Notes: generated by a model from the letters alone, not told the origin. Positions 1 to 6,078 are shown, counted from the stretch's first letter. The stretch: 7,839 nt of DNA from Streptomyces sp. NRRL S-31 (GCF_000718775.1 NZ_JOCB01000169.1:1-7839); one strand, 5' to 3'. A program made the numbers and translations.

Positions 1-99
1 CAGCGGGAACTGGGCATCGCGTTCGTCTTCATCGCCCACGACCTGGCGATCGTGCGGCACTTCTCCCAGCGCGTCGCGGTCATGTACCTCGGCAAGATC
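1..99 (+). repeat. Left arm of a 99-bp perfect inverted repeat
   Basis: Bases 1-99 are exactly the reverse complement of 7741-7839. The match ends at 99/7741, where copy A continues atcgaagtg and copy B gtcgagatc. The repeat lies inside coding sequence in both paralogous ATPase genes and may continue beyond the window. A second block, 257-297 against 7552-7592 (Cys-rich tail), matches in 40 of 41 bases. Confidence 0.97.
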
Positions 100-465
100 A
101 TCGAAGTGGGGGACCGCGACTCCCTCTACACCCGCCCGCGCCACCCCTACACCCACGCCCTGCTCTCCGCCGTGCCGGAGGTGACCCTGACCGGGGAGGA
201 CGCGGCCCGGCGCGAACGCATCCGCCTCGCCGGCGACGTGCCGTCCCCCGTCTCCCCGCCCTCCGGCTGCCGCTTCCGCACCCGCTGCTGGAAGGCGCGG
301 GACAGGTGCGCGAGCGAGGAGCCCCCGCTGGTCCGGCCGGCCGGAAACAGGGAGGGCCACCTGACCGCCTGCCACTTCCCGGAGGAACCGACGACCGAGG
401 CCCGCGACCAGGACATCGTGCTGGACCCGGCACTGGCGGCCCTGGAGGAGGATCAGGCGGACTAG
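1..465 (+). CDS. Oligopeptide/dipeptide ABC transporter ATP-binding protein, C-terminal part (copy A)
   Basis: This is the C-terminal 154 residues of a cytoplasmic ATPase that powers peptide import; the start, Walker A and signature motif lie left of the window. Frame 1 is open from base 1 to TAG at 463-465. Residues 8-15 (FVFIAHDL) are the H-loop region with switch His13. The oligo_HPY tail follows: [14 protein letters not shown] at 47-60, then [13 protein letters not shown], which is typical of the DppD/DppF/OppD/OppF family. Cysteines 90, 96, 103 and 124 (C-x5-C-x6-C-x20-C) match the arrangement that holds an iron-sulfur cluster in some OppD-type proteins. The first 33 residues are encoded by DNA identical to copy B at the other end of the window. 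It is probably the last gene of a transporter operon, since no co-directional gene follows closely. Family assignment is secure; D-type versus F-type and the substrate cannot be decided from this fragment. Confidence 0.93.
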   Translation, partial: QRELGIAFVFIAHDLAIVRHFSQRVAVMYLGKIIEVGDRDSLYTRPRHPYTHALLSAVPEVTLTGEDAARRERIRLAGDVPSPVSPPSGCRFRTRCWKARDRCASEEPPLVRPAGNREGHLTACHFPEEPTTEARDQDIVLDPALAALEEDQAD

Positions 466-486
466 GGGGTGTCCCGGCTGTGGGGC

Positions 487-514
487 TTGGGGGCTTCGCC
501 GCTGCTCGTAGACT
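487..514 (+). promoter_or_regulatory. Candidate housekeeping-sigma promoter for the rRNA methyltransferase
   Basis: TTGGGG at 487-492 and TAGACT at 509-514 are separated by 16 bases. TAGACT is a close match to the -10 element of the streptomycete principal sigma factor (HrdB). Transcription would begin around 519-522, at or next to the GTG at 521, so an upstream ORF could be translated from a leaderless transcript. The promoter lies just behind the stop of the left ABC gene and reads towards the methyltransferase. I see no AT-rich block above the -35 of the kind described for WhiB7/WblC targets. No experimental start site is known to me. Confidence 0.55.
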
Positions 515-520
515 CACGGC

Positions 521-559
521 GTGGCATTCATGAGCACCCCGCACTGCTGCTTCCTGTGA
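521..559 (+). CDS. Candidate leader peptide (uORF) upstream of the rRNA methyltransferase
   Basis: A very short reading frame runs from GTG 521, or from the in-frame ATG at 530, to TGA at 557-559. It encodes VAFMSTPHCCFL (12 residues) or MSTPHCCFL (9 residues). The GTG falls at the predicted transcription start, so it could be read leaderless; neither start has a clear Shine-Dalgarno sequence. It is followed 12 bases later by a strong hairpin and then by the methyltransferase gene. Leader peptide plus hairpin is the layout of ribosome-mediated attenuators. Consecutive cysteine codons could also make it cysteine-responsive. An ORF this short can arise by chance, so the call rests on its placement. 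Confidence 0.35.
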   Translation: MAFMSTPHCCFL

Positions 560-571
560 TCGGAAGGCGTT

Positions 572-599
572 GAGGGCGATGCCGGACGGCATCGCCCTC
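572..599 (+). terminator. Strong hairpin: terminator or attenuator
   Basis: Arms gagggcgatgcc (572-583) and ggcatcgccctc (588-599) pair perfectly over 12 bp around a 4-base loop, ggac, whose outer bases could also pair. No T-run follows, as is usual in Streptomyces. It could end the left transporter operon (107 bases after its stop), or act as an attenuator for the transcript that starts near 520. Both roles are compatible. Confidence 0.75.
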
Positions 600-682
600 C
601 TCGGTGTGCCTGCCGCCTGAACCGCGCTCCCCGCGCTGCCCGTACCTCGCTGGTCCGGTGGTGCTCCGAGCGCGCGCGTGCA

Positions 683-711
683 GGCACGGTCCCTTCCCCT
701 CACCCCGTGCC
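683..711 (+). promoter_or_regulatory. Inverted repeat directly abutting the methyltransferase ribosome binding site
   Basis: ggcacgg (683-689) and ccgtgcc (705-711) form a 7-bp stem with a 15-base pyrimidine-rich loop. The right arm ends one base before the Shine-Dalgarno AGGAG at 712-716. In mRNA the fold could restrict ribosome access, or it could be a protein-binding operator. A 7-bp stem with a long loop may be fortuitous in DNA this GC-rich. Confidence 0.3.
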
Positions 712-722
712 AGGAGTGCCTC

Positions 723-1574
723 GTGCCCGTGTCGCTTCCCCCTGCCCTCGAACTCTCCCTCGACCTGCTGCGCTGTCCGACGTGCCGGACGCGCCGACTG
801 CACCCCGGCCGCGGCGCACTGCGCTGCCCGGCGGGCCACACCTTCGACATCGCCCGCCACGGCTACGCCGGCCTGCTGACGGGCGCCCGCGCCACCAGCG
901 GAGACGACGCGGCCATGGTCCAGGCCCGGGACCGGTTCCTGTCCACCGGCGCCTACGCGCCCCTCCGCGAAGCCGCGGCCCGGCTGGCGGCGGGTGCCGC
1001 GTCCGACCGGGCCGCGGTCGTGGACGTGGGCTGCGGCACGGGTTACTACCTGGCCGGCATACTCGACCGGCTGCCCGGCGCCCGTGGCCTGGGACTGGAC
1101 ACCTCGGCACGCGCGCTGCGCTCGGCCGCCCGTGCCCACGACCGGGCCGCCGCGGTGGCCTGGGACGTCTTCCGGCCCTTCCCGCTGGCCGACCAGGTGG
1201 CCGACGTCGTGCTGGACGTGTTCGCCCCGCGCAACCCGGCCGAGTTCCACCGCGTACTGCGCCCGACCGGCCGGCTGATCGTGGTCCGCCCCACCGACCG
1301 GCACCTGGCCGAGCTGCGCGGCCGGCTGCCCGCGATGGTCACGGTCGACCCGGCCAAGGAGCAGCGCCTGCACCGGGCGTTGGGCCCCTTCTTCGAGGCC
1401 GTCGTCACCGAACAGGTGGAGTATTCCGTGACCCTGGCCGGGCCGGACGCCCTGGACCTGGTGGCGATGACGCCGAGCGCACGCCACCTGAGCCGCGCGG
1501 AGTCGAACGGTGACGGCGTGCTGCCCGGTCAGGTCACGGTCTCCGTGCTGGCCACCGCCTACCGGCCCCGGTGA
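723..1574 (+). CDS. 23S rRNA (guanine-N1)-methyltransferase, RlmA/TlrB family
   Basis: The 283-residue product belongs to the RlmA family, SAM-dependent enzymes that methylate N1 of a guanine in helix 35 of 23S rRNA: G745 for RlmA(I), G748 for RlmA(II)/TlrB, the latter contributing to tylosin-type macrolide resistance. An N-terminal zinc site is visible as C18-x2-C21-x13-C35-x3-H39, followed by FDIARHGYAGLL (41-52). GDDAAMVQARDRFLSTGAY (60-78) is the family linker. The SAM site is VVDVGCGTG (99-107), and DVFAPRNPAEFHRVLRP follows from 165. Length is normal for the family. GTG 723 is chosen because AGGAG (712-716) precedes it by six bases and the zinc finger then lies near the N-terminus as in E. 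coli RlmA; an in-frame extension to 678 would be untypical. A Gram-positive host makes the G748 type likelier, but sequence alone does not settle G745 or G748. It is a single-gene unit with its own promoter, ended by the convergent terminator at 1623. Confidence 0.92.
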   Translation: MPVSLPPALELSLDLLRCPTCRTRRLHPGRGALRCPAGHTFDIARHGYAGLLTGARATSGDDAAMVQARDRFLSTGAYAPLREAAARLAAGAASDRAAVVDVGCGTGYYLAGILDRLPGARGLGLDTSARALRSAARAHDRAAAVAWDVFRPFPLADQVADVVLDVFAPRNPAEFHRVLRPTGRLIVVRPTDRHLAELRGRLPAMVTVDPAKEQRLHRALGPFFEAVVTEQVEYSVTLAGPDALDLVAMTPSARHLSRAESNGDGVLPGQVTVSVLATAYRPR

Positions 1575-1622
1575 CCACGAGCGGACGCACGCCCCGCCGG
1601 CCGACCAGCGGTGGGCACGCCA

Positions 1623-1659
1623 CGCCCCGCCTCCCCCACGCCACGGGGGAGGCGGGGCG
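1623..1659. terminator. Bidirectional terminator between convergent genes
   Basis: cgccccgcctccccc (1623-1637) and gggggaggcggggcg (1645-1659) pair perfectly over 15 bp around the loop acgccac. It lies 48 bases after the methyltransferase stop and 34 bases before the stop of the convergent VanZ-family gene, so it serves both strands. It is the longest all-GC-rich perfect stem in the window together with 7289-7322. Confidence 0.9.
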
Positions 1660-1693
1660 GCCGTTCGCCGGCCGTCGTCACCGGGAGCCGCGT

Positions 1694-2968
1694 TCAGGAG
1701 CGGGCCAGGGCGTTCTGCGGGATCCGGCGACCGGTGACGGCGTCGATGAGCACATCACCGCTCTCGACACCCATCATCCACACGGGGCGCCACCCCTTCC
1801 CCTTCACCTTCTGGGCCAGGAGCAGCGCGCCCCGGACGGGGTGGCCCGTGTACTCGCGCGCGAGCCGCACCGCCTCGCCCTTCGCAACGGCACTCTCGGG
1901 CAGCTCGGGGTCCTTCACGGAGCGAGCGGTGAAGTGCATGATGCGTCCGCCCGAGGTCACCGTGACGTTCAGCCGCATGGGCATCATCAGCCCCTTGCTG
2001 TACCGGCGGTATACGAACATGTAGACCGCGCTGTCGCCTGTTCCGCTGACATGGACGGTTTGTTCGGCTCCCCGTACCTCGTCAGGGAACCAGCGCCGGA
2101 CGAAACGGGTCGACACTTCCTGGGCCTGGTCCTGATTCAGGGAGCCGGTCTCGGCCCTGTTGTCCGTGGAGGCGGCTTCCGCCAGCTTCTTCTCGGGCCA
2201 CCACCCGGTGATCTCACCCCGGTTGGTTCTCGCCGTGACCATTCCACTGTGTTTCTCGATGACGGTCTGCTTGACCCGCGTTCCCTTGCCGAAGACATAT
2301 ACGGCGGCCTCGGCGATCCATGTGTCCGCGCCCTCGACGGCCCGCTGGTCGGCTGCGAATTCCGGGCGCTCCGTCAGAGGAACGTAAGAAGTGACGGAGG
2401 AGCGAAAGGTGGCGACCAGTGCGACGGAGCCCGTGACGGCGACGGCCGCTCCCCAGAGCACATCACGCCTGACTCTCCTGGTGCCCTGCCCTGAACGCCA
2501 CGACCAAACGGTTCCCGCCGCTGCTCCGAGCAGGGCCCCGGTCGTGTTGGCGACGATGTCCGTCGCACTGCACGAGCGCCCCGTCGACCCTTCCGCCTGG
2601 ACGAGTTCGATCAGGCCGCTTCCGGCCGCCGCCGTCGCGATGGTGGTCAGGGGGCGCCGGAAGGCGAGAGTGGCGAAGAAGGGGGCCGGGATGAACAGGG
2701 CGATGTTCAGCAACGCGCTGGAGGAAGTGACCACCTGAGGAAGAGGTGGACTCAGATCGCACATCGCTCCGTCCCCGACGGGTCCACCGTCCGTCGGCAG
2801 CAAGGTCACGGCGAGGACGCCGGCGAGGCAGACGGCCAGCAGCACGCGCACGGTGATCGGTTTCCGGCGCGCACGCGCGATCAGCCCGGCCGGAACCGCC
2901 AGGAAGAAAGAGATCAAGCCGAACCAGAGGAGGAGTCCGGGAACGGCATGAAAGGACGCGTCGATCAC
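1694..2968 (-). CDS. VanZ-family membrane protein with large C-terminal extracytoplasmic domain
   Basis: The 424-residue protein has two parts. Residues 1-190 hold about six hydrophobic segments (roughly 11-31, 40-57, 86-103, 107-124, 138-157, 171-188) and the VanZ signature: N88-IALFIP, E121-LVQ, GRSCSATDIVANTTGALLG (130-148), with conserved E121, Q124, R131, D137, N141 and G144. VanZ proteins are small membrane proteins associated with teicoplanin resistance and envelope functions; their reaction is not established. Residues 191-424 are hydrophilic, probably outside the cell, and rich in alternating beta-like stretches. The end (KGKGWRPVWMMGVESGDVLIDAVTG) recalls PepSY-like domains, a weak similarity judged by eye. 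The usual VanZ length is 150-200 residues, so the C-terminal half is an added domain. GTG 2968 is the first in-frame start; GAGAGGG (2980-2986) lies 11 bases ahead, a rather long gap. It stands alone, with convergent terminator 1623-1659 behind it and terminator 3010-3047 in front. Confidence 0.85.
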   Translation of the reverse strand: MIDASFHAVPGLLLWFGLISFFLAVPAGLIARARRKPITVRVLLAVCLAGVLAVTLLPTDGGPVGDGAMCDLSPPLPQVVTSSSALLNIALFIPAPFFATLAFRRPLTTIATAAAGSGLIELVQAEGSTGRSCSATDIVANTTGALLGAAAGTVWSWRSGQGTRRVRRDVLWGAAVAVTGSVALVATFRSSVTSYVPLTERPEFAADQRAVEGADTWIAEAAVYVFGKGTRVKQTVIEKHSGMVTARTNRGEITGWWPEKKLAEAASTDNRAETGSLNQDQAQEVSTRFVRRWFPDEVRGAEQTVHVSGTGDSAVYMFVYRRYSKGLMMPMRLNVTVTSGGRIMHFTARSVKDPELPESAVAKGEAVRLAREYTGHPVRGALLLAQKVKGKGWRPVWMMGVESGDVLIDAVTGRRIPQNALARS

Positions 2969-3009
2969 GTGGGTGGCGGCCCTCTCACTGATGGGGAACG
3001 AGCATGAGA

Positions 3010-3047
3010 ACGGGGAAGGAGTCCGCTGTGTCGGACTTCTTCCCCGT
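3010..3047 (-). terminator. Terminator of the secreted-protein gene
   Basis: acggggaaggagtccg (3010-3025) pairs with cggacttcttccccgt (3032-3047) over 16 bp with one G-T position, around the 6-base loop ctgtgt. It lies 16 bases beyond the stop codon of the secreted-protein gene and between that gene and the VanZ gene, so those two are probably separate transcripts. The remaining bases 2969-3009 hold the VanZ leader; no clear -10/-35 pair was seen there. Confidence 0.85.
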
Positions 3048-3063
3048 GGAACCGACGGATGGA

Positions 3064-3471
3064 TCAGCAGAAGGTCATCGGCGGCGTGTAATACGTCCCC
3101 GTGGTCGCGTCCATCCGACCTGTCGCGGTGCAGTCCGGGGCGTACTTGGCTATGGACTGGGCGCCGAACGAATGTGAAACCTTCTGCCCCTTGGACACGG
3201 ATTTCTCCGTGTCCTTGAAGACGGCCTCACTCGTCTCCATCTTGAGAGTGACGTGCACCTTGTGGCCGCCGGTCTTCTCGTACTGGGTGGCGCTGTAGAA
3301 GACACTCGAGTTGCCGCTGACGACGGAGCCGTTGCGCGCCTCGAAGCTCAGCTTGCCGTTGGACAGTTTGGTGCTGGTGGTGCCTCCGGTACCGGCGGAG
3401 GCCGCCGTGGTACTCCCGAGGACCAGCGCCGTGGATAAGGTGGCGACGGTCACGATACGGCTGATAGGCAT
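3064..3471 (-). CDS. Small secreted protein of unknown function
   Basis: The 135-residue product starts at ATG 3471 and begins MPISRIVTVATLSTALVLG, a Sec signal peptide with ASA at 24-26, giving a mature chain of about 109 residues from G27. The mature part is rich in Thr, Ser, Lys and Gly (YEKTGGHKVHVTLKMETSEA) and looks beta-stranded. It has two cysteines, C114 and the last residue C135, which probably form a disulfide closing the C-terminal loop around TPPMTF. A longer start at 3510 would prepend 13 residues (MLDQTMILGVGII), making an odd double hydrophobic N-terminus; 3471 is preferred, with a G-rich stretch about 11 bases ahead as a weak ribosome site. Codon use is visibly less GC-biased than in the glycosyltransferase next door. 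I do not recognise a family. It has its own terminator. Confidence 0.75.
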   Translation of the reverse strand: MPISRIVTVATLSTALVLGSTTAASAGTGGTTSTKLSNGKLSFEARNGSVVSGNSSVFYSATQYEKTGGHKVHVTLKMETSEAVFKDTEKSVSKGQKVSHSFGAQSIAKYAPDCTATGRMDATTGTYYTPPMTFC

Positions 3472-3588
3472 GATGATTCCGACCCCCAAGATCATTGTCT
3501 GATCAAGCATGAGTCTCGTTGGTCAGGCAGTTTAGTCGAATACCCAACCCGGTTATGCCAATCGCTATTAGTGTGTCGATGATATGAA
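3472..3588 (-). promoter_or_regulatory. AT-rich upstream region of the secreted-protein gene
   Basis: These 117 bases are the most AT-rich stretch of the window and should hold the promoter of the secreted-protein gene. On the minus strand, TTGGCA (3561-3556) is followed after 16 bases by TCGACT (3539-3534). That gives a recognisable -35 but a weak -10, because the conserved second base is C. No hairpin that could end the upstream glycosyltransferase transcript was found, so readthrough into the secreted-protein gene is possible. Confidence 0.3.
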
Positions 3589-5064
3589 TTACAGTCGGTT
3601 TTGGCGGTGGTGGGGTGGCGTGTCATGGCGCCGTTCGTACACCGTCACCCGCCGGCCGCGGACGCACCGGTCCGCCACCTGCGTGAAGTGCCGCCTCAGC
3701 ACCTCCGCCTTCGCCCTGTCCCGTGCCGAGGACACCGGTGGTGCCACCTCCGGGGCGTCGGTGACCAGCAGGATCCGGCGCTGCGCCAGCATCGCGGCCC
3801 GTATCCGCGCCGGACCGGCCTCCTCGCCCCGCAGCGTGCCGGACTCCACGGGGTCCCGCACCAGCGCGACGTCCCGCAGGCCGGCGAACTCGGCGGGGGA
3901 GACCTGTGCGGTGTCGCGCCGGTCCGCGGGCAGGAAGACGACCGCGTCCCCGGCCCGCTTCAGGCTCCGCACGTGCCCCGCCACCGCCAGCACGTCGTCC
4001 ACACGGCTGGCCGGGGACCGCTGGGCCAGCGACTGGGGCAACAGCGCCAGCACCGCCAGTACGGTCGCCACCGGTACGGTCCAGGGCGCGGCACGCGGCA
4101 GGCGCGGGCGCAGGGCCCGGTCCGCCGCCCCCAGCGCCGCGCCGATCAGCAGGGCCAGCCCCGCCATGCCGAAGAGGACGTACCGCTCCAGGAACAGCGG
4201 GTGGACCAGGGAGACGCCGAGCAGGGCGAGCTGGGGCACGGCCAGCAGCGGCAGCCCGACGGCCGCCACCGACAGCCGGCCCGCCCGCGGCCGGTCCAGC
4301 AGGGCCCCGAGGGCGCCGAGCGTCAGCAGCACGGCGGGGCCGATCAGCGTGTGCCAGGTCAGCGGCGGGATCCAGGCCACCTGGTGGGACTGGGTCCGGC
4401 TGAACAGGACCAGCGGCAGCGCCCCCAGGACCGCGGCCACCGCGGCCGCCGCCCAGCGCGCGCCCGCCGCCCGTCCGGCCCGCGCCCACACCAGGGTGAC
4501 CAGGTGCGCGGGCAGGACGAGCAGCGACAGCCAGTTCAGCAGCGCGCACACCAGGACCGTGCTCCCGTACACCGCCCAGCGCCCGCCGCGACCGTCTCCC
4601 CGGAGCAGGGTGACGAGCAGCAGGGTGGAGATCGCGGTACCCGCGGCCACGAGCGCGTACGGGCGGCCGTCCTGGAGGGAGAACTGCACCGCGGGGAGCA
4701 GTCCGAAGGCCAGCCCCGCGCCCACCCCGGCCGGGGCGCCGGCCAGCCGGTGGCCGACGCGGGTGACACAGCCCGCCGCCACCGCCATGGCGAGGACGGA
4801 GGGCAGCCGCAGCGTCGTGGTGCTCGCTCCGAAGCAGCTGAACAGGGCGTGCATCAGCAGGTAGTAGAGCCCGTGCACGGCGTCGACCCGCTCCAGCAGG
4901 TGCCAGATCTCGGGGACGGAGCGCTGTGCCGCCATCCAGGTCGCGGCCTCGTCCCGCCAGACGCTCCGCTGCCGGGACAGCCCCCACAGGCCGAGGGCGA
5001 CGGTCCACAGGACCGGGAGCAGCCAGACGGGCGGGCGGCGGCGGACGCGTCCGGGTAAGCACAT
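3589..5064 (-). CDS. GT-C fold membrane glycosyltransferase (GT39/mannosyltransferase-like)
   Basis: This 491-residue polytopic membrane protein should transfer a sugar from a polyprenyl-phosphate donor to an acceptor outside the membrane. The first hydrophobic segment (13-30) is followed by SVWRDEAATW (34-43). The acidic pair D38-E39 in the first outer loop is the catalytic hallmark of GT-C enzymes such as PMT and ArnT. VDAVHGLYYLLMHAL (60-74) and FLERYVLFG (around 291-299) are further landmarks of actinobacterial members. Many Ala/Leu/Val-rich membrane spans follow up to about residue 348, then a soluble C-terminal part (349-491) with beta-alpha character (DAVVFLPADRRD, RILLVTDAPE). ATG 5064 is chosen because it precedes the first membrane span. 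The frame stays open far upstream but there only shadows the methyltransferase, and the ribosome site is weak (GAGG 12 bases ahead). Donor and acceptor cannot be read from the sequence. It lies 167 bases after the methyltransferase, with a structured spacer between them. Confidence 0.85.
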   Translation of the reverse strand: MCLPGRVRRRPPVWLLPVLWTVALGLWGLSRQRSVWRDEAATWMAAQRSVPEIWHLLERVDAVHGLYYLLMHALFSCFGASTTTLRLPSVLAMAVAAGCVTRVGHRLAGAPAGVGAGLAFGLLPAVQFSLQDGRPYALVAAGTAISTLLLVTLLRGDGRGGRWAVYGSTVLVCALLNWLSLLVLPAHLVTLVWARAGRAAGARWAAAAVAAVLGALPLVLFSRTQSHQVAWIPPLTWHTLIGPAVLLTLGALGALLDRPRAGRLSVAAVGLPLLAVPQLALLGVSLVHPLFLERYVLFGMAGLALLIGAALGAADRALRPRLPRAAPWTVPVATVLAVLALLPQSLAQRSPASRVDDVLAVAGHVRSLKRAGDAVVFLPADRRDTAQVSPAEFAGLRDVALVRDPVESGTLRGEEAGPARIRAAMLAQRRILLVTDAPEVAPPVSSARDRAKAEVLRRHFTQVADRCVRGRRVTVYERRHDTPPHHRQNRL

Positions 5065-5101
5065 GACGGGGCGGGAACCTCGGGGTGTGGGGTGCGGGTG
5101 A

Positions 5102-5166
5102 ACGGGCGCGCGGGAAGCGGTGGTTCGGGGCCGCGACGCATGTCCCGAAAACCTACGCGCGCCCGT
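5102..5166. promoter_or_regulatory. Nested inverted repeat between methyltransferase and glycosyltransferase
   Basis: acgggcgcgcg (5102-5112) and cgcgcgcccgt (5156-5166) form a perfect 11-bp outer stem. Inside it, ttcggg (5124-5129) pairs with cccgaa (5144-5149), extendable through ggtt/aacc (5122-5125 with 5150-5153) if two A's bulge. On the minus strand it comes 65 bases after the methyltransferase stop and ends 37 bases before the glycosyltransferase ATG. It could be a terminator, a structured 5' leader or an operator region. The rest of 5065-5231 shows no other gene. Confidence 0.55.
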
Positions 5167-5231
5167 GATCAGCGACCAGTGCTCATGTTCATGATCACCA
5201 TCACCCCCGGCACATGGAACCCGGAGCCCGC

Positions 5232-5969
5232 TCAGCCCCTCCGCGCCACCGTGATGATCTCCGGTGCCGTGGCGCTGAGCGGGCCCCGGCTCCAGTCGCC
5301 GTACTGTTCGGTCACCGTCAGGCCCGCCTCGGCGAGGAAGTCCTCCAGCGTGCCGGCGTCCAGGAAGCGCACCACGCCGTGGCTGACCCGGGGGGCGGGC
5401 CAGTGCGGGGCGGCGTAGGTCTCGGTGTAGTACACCCGGTCCCCGCGCGGTCCGTCGCCCTCCACCTCGTGCCAGACCCGCACGGGGGTGCCGTCGGCGG
5501 CGGCGGTGTGGAGGACGCGGTCCGGGGTCCAGCGTTCCCAGGGGCGGGCGTCCGGGTTGCGGGTCTCGAAGACGAACCGGCCGCCGTCCCGCAGGGCCGC
5601 GCGGACGGCGCGCAGACAGACCCGGACCTCCTCGTCCGTCAGCAGTTCCTGGAAGGCGTGCCCGGTCATGACCACGAGGTCGAACTCCGCCCGCCAGCGC
5701 CGCACTCGTACGTCGCCGAGCACCCACTCGATGTCGGGCCGGTCCCGGCGTGCCTGGACGAGCATGGCGGCGGCCGGATCGAGACCCATCAGCCGTCCCC
5801 GGTGCCCCTCGGACCGGGCCTGCCGCAGCAGCCGTCCGGAGCCGCACCCGATGTCCAGCACGGACCCGGCCTCCCGCAGCAGGCCGAGGTAGAAGTCGTC
5901 ACCCGGCCCCCAGGGATTGAGACGGTCGTACAGAGAGGCAAGGGAGAGATCGGCAAATGCGTGAGCCAC
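5232..5969 (-). CDS. Class I SAM-dependent methyltransferase
   Basis: From GTG 5969 the product is 245 residues, beginning VAHAFADLSLASLYDRLNPW. Motif I is VLDIGCGSG (37-45). The acidic residue after beta-2 follows in MGLDP, the motif before beta-4 in LGDVRVRRW, and then FDLVVMTGHAFQELLTDEE and FVFETRNPDARPWERW. The last two are shared by a family of actinobacterial small-molecule-type methyltransferases. The C-terminal half (PVRVWHEVEGD, RVYYTETYA, FLAEAGLTVTEQYGDWSRG) is the usual accessory beta-sheet. The substrate is unknown. The frame is open to ATG 6092, but that ATG sits in the loop of the hairpin 6079-6105 and the extra 41 residues look non-coding, so I prefer GTG 5969 or 5972; neither has a good Shine-Dalgarno. 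It reads in the same direction as the glycosyltransferase and may be co-transcribed with it unless 5102-5166 terminates. Confidence 0.85.
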   Translation of the reverse strand: MAHAFADLSLASLYDRLNPWGPGDDFYLGLLREAGSVLDIGCGSGRLLRQARSEGHRGRLMGLDPAAAMLVQARRDRPDIEWVLGDVRVRRWRAEFDLVVMTGHAFQELLTDEEVRVCLRAVRAALRDGGRFVFETRNPDARPWERWTPDRVLHTAAADGTPVRVWHEVEGDGPRGDRVYYTETYAAPHWPAPRVSHGVVRFLDAGTLEDFLAEAGLTVTEQYGDWSRGPLSATAPEIITVARRG

Positions 5970-5986
5970 CACCGCGGCAGTGTGAC

Positions 5987-6007
5987 ACACGGCGCTGAAC
6001 GCCGTGT
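5987..6007. promoter_or_regulatory. 8-bp inverted repeat upstream of the methyltransferase start
   Basis: acacggcg (5987-5994) and cgccgtgt (6000-6007) are perfect inverted copies separated by ctgaa, 18 bases ahead of the preferred GTG 5969. Size and spacing suit an operator for a dimeric repressor, or a small hairpin in the 5' leader. No convincing -10/-35 elements were identified around it. Confidence 0.35.
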
Positions 6008-6078
6008 TGGTTTCCGGCGATCCGCCTGGGGGTGCGACCCGGTGGTGGTCCGGAAGATTCGGCGCCCACATGGCAGAA

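Noticed and set aside
466..722. tRNA or other stable RNA in the leader region
   Set aside because: No cloverleaf or T-loop consensus; the only strong fold is the simple 572-599 hairpin.
707..1513. Alternative long frames over the rRNA methyltransferase
   Set aside because: The zinc site and SAM motif of RlmA are in the 723-1574 frame only; the others are Arg/Pro/Gly-rich shadows.
3584..5058. Long plus-strand open frames opposite the glycosyltransferase
   Set aside because: Composition (Ser/Thr/Arg- or Gln/Gly/Arg-rich) is typical of antisense shadows in high-GC DNA; the minus frame has real membrane-protein motifs.
5065..5847. N-terminal extension of the glycosyltransferase reading frame up to 5847
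   Set aside because: It overlaps the methyltransferase in another frame, its translation is Arg/Gly/Pro-rich shadow sequence, and the first membrane span follows ATG 5064 directly.
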